From Jejuia sp. UBA6058 (lineage in GTDB: Bacteria; Bacteroidota; Bacteroidia; Flavobacteriales; Flavobacteriaceae): a stretch of DNA of 64,000 bases. Under the pieces are notes generated by a model. The model had not been told where the DNA came from and ran no database searches. It saw nothing but the letters and a program-made list of their open reading frames with translations. The stretch's first letter is position 1, and every line of letters starts with the position of its first letter. Positions 1 to 8,022 of this stretch are shown here, piece by piece. The stretch spans positions 794,475 to 858,474 of the forward strand of contig DIYI01000012.1 in the NCBI GenBank assembly GCA_002428965.1, read 5' to 3'. The translations under genes were made by a program, and so were the position numbers.

Positions 1-273
1 CAAGCCATGTGTTTCTTTGCGGGTGCAAATTCTATTTTTGCTGGTGATAAATTACTAACAACCCCAAACCCAGATGTAAATGAGGATATGGAAATGTTTA
101 AATTGTTAGGTTTAAATCCTCAGAAACCCTTCATCAAAAAAATGCAACCTAAAACTGTAGAAGCTGAAGATTCGCAATACCAATCTTTAGGTGAAAAACC
201 AAAATGGACACGCCCTGATCATACTATAGAGCGCAATGAGGTTGCTAAAGCAAAAGCTAAGACTTTAAAATAG
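1..273 (+). CDS. bioB: Biotin synthase, C-terminal end (partial)
   Basis: This is the last 90 codons of a gene that begins before the window; the frame is open from base 1. The motif [19 protein letters not shown] is the conserved C-terminal part of the BioB TIM barrel, followed by the usual short tail after GLNPQ. BioB is a radical-SAM enzyme that inserts sulfur into dethiobiotin, the last step of biotin synthesis, in the cytoplasm. The radical-SAM Cys motif lies outside the window. The gene ends with TAG at 271-273. The family assignment is secure because of the near-invariant AGANSIF-GDKLLTT block. Confidence 0.93.
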   Translation, partial: QAMCFFAGANSIFAGDKLLTTPNPDVNEDMEMFKLLGLNPQKPFIKKMQPKTVEAEDSQYQSLGEKPKWTRPDHTIERNEVAKAKAKTLK

Positions 274-282
274 TTTTCTGGA

Positions 283-380
283 TTTTATTGAAAGGCTTTT
301 GGTAAGGAGCACAAGGAACCAAAAAGTTTAGCGTAAAGCCAGACCTATCACTCTGAGATAGTCGAGGGCTGTGTTAACGT
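283..380 (+). repeat. Possible diverged copy of a dispersed intergenic repeat
   Basis: The 176 bases between bioB and the next gene contain a weak match to the repeat family seen at 24418, 42141, 46749, 48226 and 63890: an AGCGTAAAGCC block, then a short hairpin region, then AACGTCC. It may be a decayed copy. Nothing else is visible here apart from the promoter of the next gene. Confidence 0.25.
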
Positions 381-414
381 CCAAGCTGTTATTTTTCATT
401 TGGTAACCTTTTCT

Positions 415-422
415 TAACTTTG
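415..422 (+). promoter_or_regulatory. -7 promoter element TAACTTTG
   Basis: TAACTTTG matches the Bacteroidota -7 consensus TAnnTTTG and lies 27 bases before the TTG start at 450. A TTG sits at 400-402, closer than the usual 17-23 bases, so the -33 element is unclear. Confidence 0.5.
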
Positions 423-449
423 CGTAACTAAACAAAATTTACCTCTACG

Positions 450-1298
450 TTGAACCTACAGGATATTCCTCGTATAAAAACGATAACTAAATCGGATTTT
501 CTTAAACACTATTTTAAACCACAAAAACCTGTGGTGATTGAGCGTTTTATTGAGGATTGGCCTGCCTACAAGTCTTGGAATTTAGAGTACTTTAAAGGTG
601 TTGGAGGAGATTTAACGGTGCCTTTATATGATGATAGACCTGTAGATTATAAGGATGGGTTTAATGAGCCGCATGCCAAAATGAAATTAGGCGATTACAT
701 TGATTTGCTGAAGCGCGAGCCTACAAAGTACCGCATATTCCTCTGGAATGCTCTTAAGGAAATACCACAGTTACAAAATGATTTTAAGTTTCCTGATTTT
801 GGGTTAAGACTTATGAAAGGAATTCCTATGTTGTTTTTTGGCGGAAGAGATTCACATACGTTTATGCATTATGATATTGATTTGGCTAATATTTTTCATT
901 TTCATTTTGAAGGCACAAAAGAGTGTATTCTGTTCGATCAAAACCAGACTGAATATTTGTACAAGATTCCACATTCTTTAATTACGAGAGAGGATATTGA
1001 TTTTAAAAATCCAGATTTCGGAAAATGGCCAATGCTTAAAAAAGCTAATGGTTATAAAACAGAATTAAATCATGGTGAAGTGCTCTATATGCCAGAGGGC
1101 TATTGGCATTATATGCGTTATGTAACCCCTGGTTTTTCTTTGAGTTTAAGGGCAATAGCACGAAATCCTAAAAACCTAAGTAGGGCCATTTATAATTTAC
1201 TTATTATGCGTAATTATGATAATATTATGCGACGTATAAAGGGCCAAAAATGGATTGATTGGAAAAATGAGCAAGCCATTGTTAGAACACATTCTTAG
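450..1298 (+). CDS. Cupin-like / JmjC-fold protein (cupin_8 family)
   Basis: This 282-residue protein has the cupin_8/JmjC-like fold of Fe(II)/2-oxoglutarate-dependent oxygenases. The likely iron ligands are visible: H140-x-D142 (MHYDID) and a distal His220 in MPEGYWHYM, followed by a basic tail. The N-terminal block with KPVVIERFIEDWPA is typical of the family. There is no signal peptide, so it should be cytoplasmic. The substrate is unknown; relatives hydroxylate proteins or RNA-associated factors, but nothing here identifies a target. The start is a TTG codon, chosen because homology-like sequence begins there and a -7 element lies just upstream; no ATG is available. Confidence 0.8.
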   Translation: MNLQDIPRIKTITKSDFLKHYFKPQKPVVIERFIEDWPAYKSWNLEYFKGVGGDLTVPLYDDRPVDYKDGFNEPHAKMKLGDYIDLLKREPTKYRIFLWNALKEIPQLQNDFKFPDFGLRLMKGIPMLFFGGRDSHTFMHYDIDLANIFHFHFEGTKECILFDQNQTEYLYKIPHSLITREDIDFKNPDFGKWPMLKKANGYKTELNHGEVLYMPEGYWHYMRYVTPGFSLSLRAIARNPKNLSRAIYNLLIMRNYDNIMRRIKGQKWIDWKNEQAIVRTHS

Positions 1299-1308
1299 TT
1301 CTATATTT

Positions 1309-1341
1309 TTGTTTTTCAACTCTTAAATTCTAGTATATTTG
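1309..1341 (+). promoter_or_regulatory. Bacteroidota promoter (TTG - 22 bp - TATATTTG)
   Basis: TTG at 1309-1311 and TATATTTG at 1334-1341 are separated by 22 bases, which fits the flavobacterial -33/-7 promoter. It drives the small outer-membrane-type gene at 1365. Confidence 0.7.
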
Positions 1342-1364
1342 CGGCTTAATATAAAACTCAAATC

Positions 1365-1883
1365 ATGAAATACATATGTTTTTTACTTACACTTTTAGTT
1401 AACGTTTCTTTTGTAAATAGTCAAGCTTTTAAAGGTAAAAATGATAACAAATTTCAAGTTGGTGCCAACTTTCAAGGCAATGGAACAGGAATAAATGCAA
1501 GTTACGATTATGGATTGGGAGAGAATATTTCGGTTGGTATTTCATCAACATATCTTTTAGGTGTTGATGAGACACTTAAGAATTTTGAAAATGATGATTT
1601 AAATGCCAATTTTGATAACCGTTTTGATGCGAGAGCGCGCTTTAATGCAAATCTTGGTTCTGTGATTAGCAGCGATACTAAGTTTGATGTTTACCCAGGT
1701 TTAAGCCTTGGTCTTAAAAATTTTGGTGGACATCTAGGTGCACGTTACTTCTTTTCAGACGGGTTTGGAGTGTATTTAGAACTGAATACGCCTTTTGCAA
1801 AATACAAAAGTGGAACTTTAACAGCAGCTGAACTTTTACATAATGAGTTTAATTTCAGTTTAGGAGCTAGTTTCAATATTTAA
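1365..1883 (+). CDS. Small outer-membrane beta-barrel-type protein (DUF6646-like)
   Basis: The 172-residue product starts with a signal peptide of about 19 residues ending VNSQ. It continues with alternating polar and hydrophobic strands rich in Gly, Asn and Phe (for example GINASYDYGLGENISVGISS), and ends in a hydrophobic/aromatic strand. This is the pattern of a small eight-strand-type outer-membrane barrel and matches a flavobacterial family of unknown function. It is monocistronic with its own promoter. The role is unknown. Confidence 0.7.
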   Translation: MKYICFLLTLLVNVSFVNSQAFKGKNDNKFQVGANFQGNGTGINASYDYGLGENISVGISSTYLLGVDETLKNFENDDLNANFDNRFDARARFNANLGSVISSDTKFDVYPGLSLGLKNFGGHLGARYFFSDGFGVYLELNTPFAKYKSGTLTAAELLHNEFNFSLGASFNI

Positions 1884-1947
1884 ATTAGAATTTAAAATCC
1901 TTAGAAAAAAAGGGTGGAATTTTACATTTCATCCTCTTTTTATGGTT

Positions 1948-2427
1948 TTACCCGAAAAGTTCTCTCGCTTTTTCATACACTAGGTGCGTTTCCCAGCCTC
2001 TGTATAGCAGATAATCGATTAATTTTCGCTTTTTTTTGTTTTTGTCGCCACTGGAGATGGAGTTGGCTTTTTTTTCGGCTAAACCATTGAAAACCTCGAT
2101 GTAATCCGATTCTTCAATTTCTGCAAGTGCCTGATTTATATTAACTTTGGAAATGTCTTTTAGCCTTAATTCACGGGTTAATCGGCGTCGGCCCCAAGCC
2201 TTTATTTTAAACTTACCACTTACAAATGTTTTGGCGAAACGTTCTTCGTTAAGATAGTTGTGTTCTAGTAGATGTACAATAATTACATCTATAGCTTCGG
2301 GTATCATATACATACCTTCAAGTTTACGCCTTACTTCTTGATGGCAGCGTTCCTGGTACGCGCAATAGTGCTCTAGTTTTCTAGTAGCTTCTTGTACCGT
2401 GTATGTTTTTCTGGTTTGCATTAGCAT
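1948..2427 (-). CDS. recX: Regulatory protein RecX
   Basis: This 159-residue helical protein has the repeated three-helix modules of RecX. The motifs CHQEVRRKLEG, LNEERFAKTFVSGKFKIKAWGRRR and the C-terminal YRGWETHLVYEKARE are characteristic. RecX binds RecA filaments in the cytoplasm and limits recombinase activity. It lies alone on the minus strand, convergent with the small barrel gene. MLMQTRKTY starts at 2427; an internal Met (third residue) is an equally possible start. Confidence 0.9.
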   Translation of the reverse strand: MLMQTRKTYTVQEATRKLEHYCAYQERCHQEVRRKLEGMYMIPEAIDVIIVHLLEHNYLNEERFAKTFVSGKFKIKAWGRRRLTRELRLKDISKVNINQALAEIEESDYIEVFNGLAEKKANSISSGDKNKKKRKLIDYLLYRGWETHLVYEKARELFG

Positions 2428-2519
2428 TCCAAAAATAGCAATTGAAATTATTTAATAGATAATATAAAACCAAATCTTCTATACTGAACTAAAATCTAGT
2501 ATAGTTTTATAAACTTAAT

Positions 2520-4835
2520 ATGATGAAAAAAACTACTTTATTCTTTTTATTGCTTTTGTCTTTTGTCTTTGGTTATGGGCAAATGAATGATTTAATAATT
2601 TCTGAGTATGGGGAAGGCTCAAGTTTCAATAAATATCTAGAAATCTTTAATGGAACTGGTTCGGATGTTGATTTGACTGATTATGAAATATGGAGAATAG
2701 TTAATGGTAACCCTACGTGGCCAGAATTCAGTACTGGCCTTTCTGGAACATTAAGTAATGGAGACGTTTTTATTGTAGCTCATCCCTCTGCTAGTGCTTC
2801 TGTTTTAGCGGTTGCCGATTTAGTTACTGGGATTGCTATATGGACTGGAGATGATGCTACTGGTTTAGCAAAAGATAATGGTTCTGGAACATTTGTCCTC
2901 ATTGATGCTATCGGAACAAATGGTGCAGATCCTGGAACAGGATGGGATGTTGCTGGAACAACAAATGCCACTCAAAACCATACACTAGTAAGAAAATCTA
3001 GTATTTGTAGTACTAATACTAATTGGACATCCTCAGCCGGAACAACAGTCAATGATAGCGAGTGGGTTGTTCTTCCACAAGACGATTGGACTGATATAGG
3101 TACTCATACTACTACTTGCTGTATCTTTACATCAACTTGGACAGCCGGTGCTTGGAGCCAAGGTCCTGGTGCACCACCTATTCCAGATTTGAATACCTCT
3201 GTAATAATTGATGATAACTATAGTGTGACAGCCGGTAATAGTATTGAGTCTTGTTCATTAATAGTTAATTCTGGTAGAATCTTGACAGTAGGAAACGGTT
3301 CTTTCGTTGAAGTACAGAATGATGTAGTTGTTGATGGCACTTTGTTAGTTGAAAGCAGCGGTAATTTTGTGCAAAATGATGACGCAGGTACATTTACAAA
3401 TAATGGCACTTCTAGCGTAAATAAAATAACACCTCCTAAAGCAGGTTGGTTTTATTATACCTATTGGAGTTCTCCAGTAGTTGGAGAAACTGTGGAAGAT
3501 GCTTTTCCTAATGTAGACGGCGATAGACGCTTTTGGTTTAATGCCGCAAATTTTGTTGATAATAATGGAGATGATGTAGATGATAATGGTGATGATTGGC
3601 AGTATGCGCTAACAGGTACTGTTATGACACCAGGAGTTGGATATGCTTCGACAGAAGCTCGTTTGTTTTTTCCTGGAGCAACTGGACAAGCAACATTTGA
3701 GGGTGCGTTTAATACAGGAGATATAGATGTTACTATAACTTCTAACCCAACTAATACGGGTGTTAATTGGAATTTTATTGGTAATCCTTACCCATCTGCT
3801 ATAGATTTTGATGCATTTTATGCTGCAAATTCTGGAGTAGTACAAGGTACAGCTTACTTCTGGTCTCAAGGTTCTCCGTTGGACGCAGGTAATGCAGGTA
3901 ATCAACAATTTAATTTTGATTTAAATGATTATGCGGTGTATGCTGCAGGAGCAGGCGCTGGCACTGGATCAGGAGGCGGAGGCATTACTCCAAATGGCAG
4001 TGTGCCATCAGGACAAGGATTTTTCATAGCGCAACAAGCGGATGGTACAGCAACGTTTACAAATGCCATGCGAATGGCAGATGGCACAAGTAATTCGCAG
4101 TTCTTTAAAACGAGCAACGCAAAAAAAGCAACTAGTAATGCTAATCGTATTTGGATTGATTTAACAAACGAGGTTGGGTTTTTTAACCAAATTGCATTGG
4201 CTTATGTTGAGAACGCAACTTCAGGTAATGATGGAATGACTTACGATGCACCTAAATTATTAACATCAAATTTTGCAATGGCGTTGTACTCCATAATTGA
4301 TGCCGATGATTCTAAATATGCTATTCAAGCGAAAAACATAAGTGACCTAAATGAGGACGAAATAATAAAAATAGGATTAAATACTAATATTAATGTTTCT
4401 ACAGAGTATACATTTTCAATTTCTAAATTGGAAGGAGATTTTGTGAGTAATAATACTATTTACCTGATAGATAACCTTACCAATACATCTCATAATTTAT
4501 CTTATTCAGCTTATACATTTACTTCTGAAGCTGGAGAATTTAATGATCGTTTTGAAATTGTATTTAATGAAAATGCTTTATCAAAACCTGAATTTGAACT
4601 GAGTAATAAGGTTACAATTTTACAATTTAATGATAATCAGTTTCAATTTACAAGTGATTCTTCAAGATTTAAGTCCATTGAGATATTTGATTTATTGGGA
4701 AGACCTTTATATAAATTTGAAGGCAATAGCACGAATGAGACGTATGATCTTAGTAGTTTAAAAAGAACTGTTTACATTGCCAACATTGCATTAGATAATG
4801 GAAAAACAACAAGTATAAAGTTTATAAAAAACTAG
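2520..4835 (+). CDS. Secreted lamin-tail-domain protein with T9SS type A sorting domain
   Basis: This 771-residue exported protein has a signal peptide at residues 1-20 (ending FGYGQ), then a lamin-tail-like domain at about residues 22-150 starting NDLIISEYGEGSS. Low-complexity Gly/Asn/Asp-rich segments follow. The last 80 residues form a type IX secretion C-terminal domain (EIFDLLGRPLYKF, then SIKFIKN at the end). The product is therefore exported through the outer membrane by T9SS and attached to the surface or released. The function of the middle part is unknown. Two adjacent ATG codons are possible starts. A strong hairpin terminator follows the stop. Confidence 0.85.
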   Translation: MMKKTTLFFLLLLSFVFGYGQMNDLIISEYGEGSSFNKYLEIFNGTGSDVDLTDYEIWRIVNGNPTWPEFSTGLSGTLSNGDVFIVAHPSASASVLAVADLVTGIAIWTGDDATGLAKDNGSGTFVLIDAIGTNGADPGTGWDVAGTTNATQNHTLVRKSSICSTNTNWTSSAGTTVNDSEWVVLPQDDWTDIGTHTTTCCIFTSTWTAGAWSQGPGAPPIPDLNTSVIIDDNYSVTAGNSIESCSLIVNSGRILTVGNGSFVEVQNDVVVDGTLLVESSGNFVQNDDAGTFTNNGTSSVNKITPPKAGWFYYTYWSSPVVGETVEDAFPNVDGDRRFWFNAANFVDNNGDDVDDNGDDWQYALTGTVMTPGVGYASTEARLFFPGATGQATFEGAFNTGDIDVTITSNPTNTGVNWNFIGNPYPSAIDFDAFYAANSGVVQGTAYFWSQGSPLDAGNAGNQQFNFDLNDYAVYAAGAGAGTGSGGGGITPNGSVPSGQGFFIAQQADGTATFTNAMRMADGTSNSQFFKTSNAKKATSNANRIWIDLTNEVGFFNQIALAYVENATSGNDGMTYDAPKLLTSNFAMALYSIIDADDSKYAIQAKNISDLNEDEIIKIGLNTNINVSTEYTFSISKLEGDFVSNNTIYLIDNLTNTSHNLSYSAYTFTSEAGEFNDRFEIVFNENALSKPEFELSNKVTILQFNDNQFQFTSDSSRFKSIEIFDLLGRPLYKFEGNSTNETYDLSSLKRTVYIANIALDNGKTTSIKFIKN

Positions 4836-4861
4836 ATAACTAACTAATTATATTTACTAAG

Positions 4862-4887
4862 CGCCACTTTGTTAAGTGGCGTTTTTT
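4862..4887 (+). terminator. Rho-independent terminator
   Basis: The 8-bp stem CGCCACTT / AAGTGGCG (4862-4869 and 4874-4881) is followed by six T. It ends the gene at 2520-4835 and overlaps the last base pairs of the convergent TonB receptor gene. Confidence 0.85.
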
Positions 4888-7297
4888 ATAAACTGTATTT
4901 TAGGGCTATTACTAAATTTCTTCCTGGAGCTGCAATTCCTGAAGAATAAGGACGATAACGCTGATTGGTAATATTTTCGAACGCTGCAGAAAGTGTTGTT
5001 TGTGTATTTATTTTGTATTGAGTTCTAAAGTTTAGGGTAAGCCACTCTGGTGCAAATGGATTTCCGTTCTTGTCTAATGCATATATATAATCTTTCTCCT
5101 TTTCTGAAGGAGCCAAATCGCTAAATGAAAGTTCTCCACTATATTCGGCAAAAGCATCTAAAGTAAGGTCTTTATACTTATATATTAAATGACTGTTTCC
5201 AAAATTTGGAGCCACATGTCTTACAGGAACCTCAATATTGTTGTCTTCTTCGGTGCCACCAATAACACTATATTGGGAGTTTAATTCTAAGCCTTTAGCA
5301 AGTAACATTTTCAAGCCCACTTCAAAACCATAAATCCATGCTTTTGATGCATTTTGTATAGCCTGTACATTACTTAATGCACCATCATATTCTATTTGAG
5401 TTGCTCCATTTAATGAATAGTCACGTCTCACCAAAGCATTGTCTAAATAGGTATAATATGTACTCATATCTAACACTAATTTCCGATCGAAATTTAGCGT
5501 TACACCTAACTCTCCGCCATACGCGTATTCTGGTCTTAAAGATTCATTGGGTACAACCACAGCACCCGGTTCAGAGTCAAATACTTTGCCAATATCATCA
5601 ATATTTGGAGCTCTGAAAGCGGAAGCGGTATTGAGTTTCCATTGAATAATTTCATTGGGAGACCAAGTTGCACCTGCTGTTGCTGTAAATGCACCTGCAT
5701 TGTTCTTTGAGCTTTGGAACGGAAGATTTAGAAAAGCATTGTTTTCTGTGAAATCTGCTTTCGAACTTACATGATTAAATCGCAACCCAGACTGAAAAAC
5801 AAATTTAGTATTTGGTTTATATTTTAAGCTTGAATAAATTGCCGATGATGACCAAGTAGCGCCATTTGGGTATCTGGAAAATGTACCGCTAAAAGCACCA
5901 TTTGAAATATCTTGAACTCTTGCTTGCGACCCTATTTTATTAAAAACATATTCTGCACCGTAAGATAATCGTGTTTTATCACTTAATCGTTTTTCAAAAT
6001 CTAAATTAAAAGAATAGGCATTAACTGTCTCCTCTCTAATCCTGCGTTCAATAGATTGATAATCTCTATCTATTCTACTTTCCTGAAAATTTTGATATGC
6101 AAAGGTAGCTTTAACCTTATCATAAAGATTTGAACGACTGCCCAATTTTGTAAGCTGTAAATTAGACATAAACCATTTCTGTGGGCCATAATTCCATTCT
6201 GCAGAACGCAATTCATCACCCCTATAGCGAAGAAGCCTATCGTATCTTGTAATCTCGGAAGATTGAGAGTAATGCAACCCTAAATCGAAACTTAGTTTTT
6301 TATTTGGTTCAAATCTTACTTTCTGTGTTATGTTCAATTGGTCATAGCCTGAGTTTTTTTGAAGCCTTAGATTAGGATTATCAACTAAAATATCATTGTT
6401 ATTATTGGTAATTATAAATTCAGGTCTTAAGTAATCATTAGGACCATTGGTGCCCATTTTTAAATCATTAAAATCGGAATATGTTATACTAGTTAAAAAA
6501 CCCCAATTTTTAAATCCCAGATTAACATCGAAATGTCCAGTTTTTTCATCATTAGCGGAACTGTATCTTAGTAAACTATTGGCTTTAATTAATAAAGAGT
6601 CAGAATAAGGTATTTCGGGGGTTTTTGTATAAAAACTCATTACTCCTCCAATGGCATCGCTACCATAAATAACGGAACCTGAGCCTAAAGTAACTTCTGT
6701 GCTTTGTATAGAAAAAGGATCTATAGAAATCACATTATGTAAGTTACCGCCTCTAAAAATCGCATTATTCATTCTAACACCATCAACAGTTATTAAAAGC
6801 CGGTTTGTAGAAAACCCTCTAATCATGGGGCTTCCACCACCTGATTGACTTTTTTGTACGAATACCAGTCCAGTATTATGTAATGCATCTGCACTGGTTT
6901 GTGGGTTTGTAAATTCTATAATTGCGGCATTGGTATTTAGAATTTTTTGAGGTACATCGCGTTTGTGCTGTTCAAATTTTGATGCTGATACCACAATTTC
7001 AGTTAAACCCTGGGTATTAGCATCTAAGTAAACAATATTTGTTTTAATAATTTCAGACTTAACCAAGGCTTTAGTTATATGTGATAAATGCTGAAAATAA
7101 AGTGTGTCTGAAGTTTCGAACGCTTCAATGTTTACCATGCCCTTAAAGTTTGTAAAAGCACTTTTAGTTTTAGTTGTATTAAATACTGTAACATCAAAAA
7201 TGGGGTCTTTTGTTATGGTATTTAATACTTTTATGTTTTGTGCTTCTGCCATTTTAAAAAGTAGCAAAAACAATAAAAGTAAGCTATTAAACTTCAT
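4886..7297 (-). CDS. TonB-dependent outer-membrane receptor
   Basis: The receptor has 803 residues from the ATG at 7297, which begins the clear signal peptide MKFNSLLLLFLLLFKMAEAQ. A longer frame upstream would overlap recO and was not used. After the signal comes a short carboxypeptidase-regulatory-like domain. The plug follows at about residues 100-220, with the motifs GGGSPMIRGFSTNRLLITVDGVRMN and EVTLGSGSVIYGSDAIGG. A 22-strand barrel ends in ALKYSL. It imports an unknown ligand with energy from TonB; there is no SusD neighbour, so a metal or siderophore is more likely than a glycan. It lies four bases after recO and is probably cotranscribed with recO and porZ. Confidence 0.88.
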   Translation of the reverse strand: MKFNSLLLLFLLLFKMAEAQNIKVLNTITKDPIFDVTVFNTTKTKSAFTNFKGMVNIEAFETSDTLYFQHLSHITKALVKSEIIKTNIVYLDANTQGLTEIVVSASKFEQHKRDVPQKILNTNAAIIEFTNPQTSADALHNTGLVFVQKSQSGGGSPMIRGFSTNRLLITVDGVRMNNAIFRGGNLHNVISIDPFSIQSTEVTLGSGSVIYGSDAIGGVMSFYTKTPEIPYSDSLLIKANSLLRYSSANDEKTGHFDVNLGFKNWGFLTSITYSDFNDLKMGTNGPNDYLRPEFIITNNNNDILVDNPNLRLQKNSGYDQLNITQKVRFEPNKKLSFDLGLHYSQSSEITRYDRLLRYRGDELRSAEWNYGPQKWFMSNLQLTKLGSRSNLYDKVKATFAYQNFQESRIDRDYQSIERRIREETVNAYSFNLDFEKRLSDKTRLSYGAEYVFNKIGSQARVQDISNGAFSGTFSRYPNGATWSSSAIYSSLKYKPNTKFVFQSGLRFNHVSSKADFTENNAFLNLPFQSSKNNAGAFTATAGATWSPNEIIQWKLNTASAFRAPNIDDIGKVFDSEPGAVVVPNESLRPEYAYGGELGVTLNFDRKLVLDMSTYYTYLDNALVRRDYSLNGATQIEYDGALSNVQAIQNASKAWIYGFEVGLKMLLAKGLELNSQYSVIGGTEEDNNIEVPVRHVAPNFGNSHLIYKYKDLTLDAFAEYSGELSFSDLAPSEKEKDYIYALDKNGNPFAPEWLTLNFRTQYKINTQTTLSAAFENITNQRYRPYSSGIAAPGRNLVIALKYSL

Positions 7298-7301
7298 GAT
7301 T

Positions 7302-8021
7302 TTACTTAAAAACTTGGTTAAAAACCTGTAAGGATTTTGGGGTTCTAAAACTGCCCAAATGTAACTCAAAATATTGCAACATCATATTTAAAAATCGTTG
7401 TCGCTTTTGTGCGTTTATCTTAACAGTATCTAGGGCATCAAATGTTGTGCCTAAAAGGTGTTTTAAAAGTATTAAATTTTCGCCAGAAACATTGTGTTTA
7501 CTCAAGTTTTTAAATTGAAAACCCCCACTTTGTAAGTCGAAATTATCAAGGTTAATTTGAGAAGTATCAGGATAAAAACCCAGATATTTTGTTAATTTTA
7601 ATAAAAATAATAAATGAAAATTAGGAGAGGTTGGTGTAACGTCGAACCATAATAATGTAGTTTCTAAATAATTAAATAATCCTTCGTTTTTTTCCTCTTC
7701 TTGCAATGTAATATTTAAAATTTCTGATAGGAAAATAACCACCGCACTTTTCGATACATTTGTTTGAAGACTATTATAAACAACGTTAAGTTTTACTTCT
7801 TTTATATTATGGAGCGTTCTTGTTTTTGAGAGTGTAAATTCTACATGAAGCTGAGTTAAAAGCTGAAAGTAAGCGGCCTTTTTACTGTTCTTTTTTGATT
7901 TGAAAGCTCCTCTAATCAAAAAGCTTAAAACACCATATTCTTGAGTATAGCATTTTACAATAAGATCATTGTCACGGTATTTTAATTTAGATAAAACAAT
8001 AGCATTGGTTGAAGTTTGCAT
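7302..8021 (-). CDS. recO: DNA repair protein RecO
   Basis: This 239-residue protein has the RecO N-terminal OB fold (TNAIVLSKLKYRDNDLIVKCYTQEYG, then LSFLIRGAF) and the helical C-terminal part, including the typical LLFLLKLTKYLGFYPD. RecO loads RecA onto SSB-coated DNA with RecR. The Cys zinc site seen in some RecO proteins is absent, as is common in this phylum. It starts one base after porZ ends and is followed at four bases by the TonB receptor. The recO-porZ pairing is common in flavobacteria. Confidence 0.93.
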   Translation of the reverse strand: MQTSTNAIVLSKLKYRDNDLIVKCYTQEYGVLSFLIRGAFKSKKNSKKAAYFQLLTQLHVEFTLSKTRTLHNIKEVKLNVVYNSLQTNVSKSAVVIFLSEILNITLQEEEKNEGLFNYLETTLLWFDVTPTSPNFHLLFLLKLTKYLGFYPDTSQINLDNFDLQSGGFQFKNLSKHNVSGENLILLKHLLGTTFDALDTVKINAQKRQRFLNMMLQYFELHLGSFRTPKSLQVFNQVFK

Positions 8022-8022
8022 A

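Noticed and set aside
7298..7369. Extension of the TonB receptor to an upstream ATG at 7369.
   Set aside because: It would overlap recO and put 24 residues in front of a clear signal peptide that starts at 7297.
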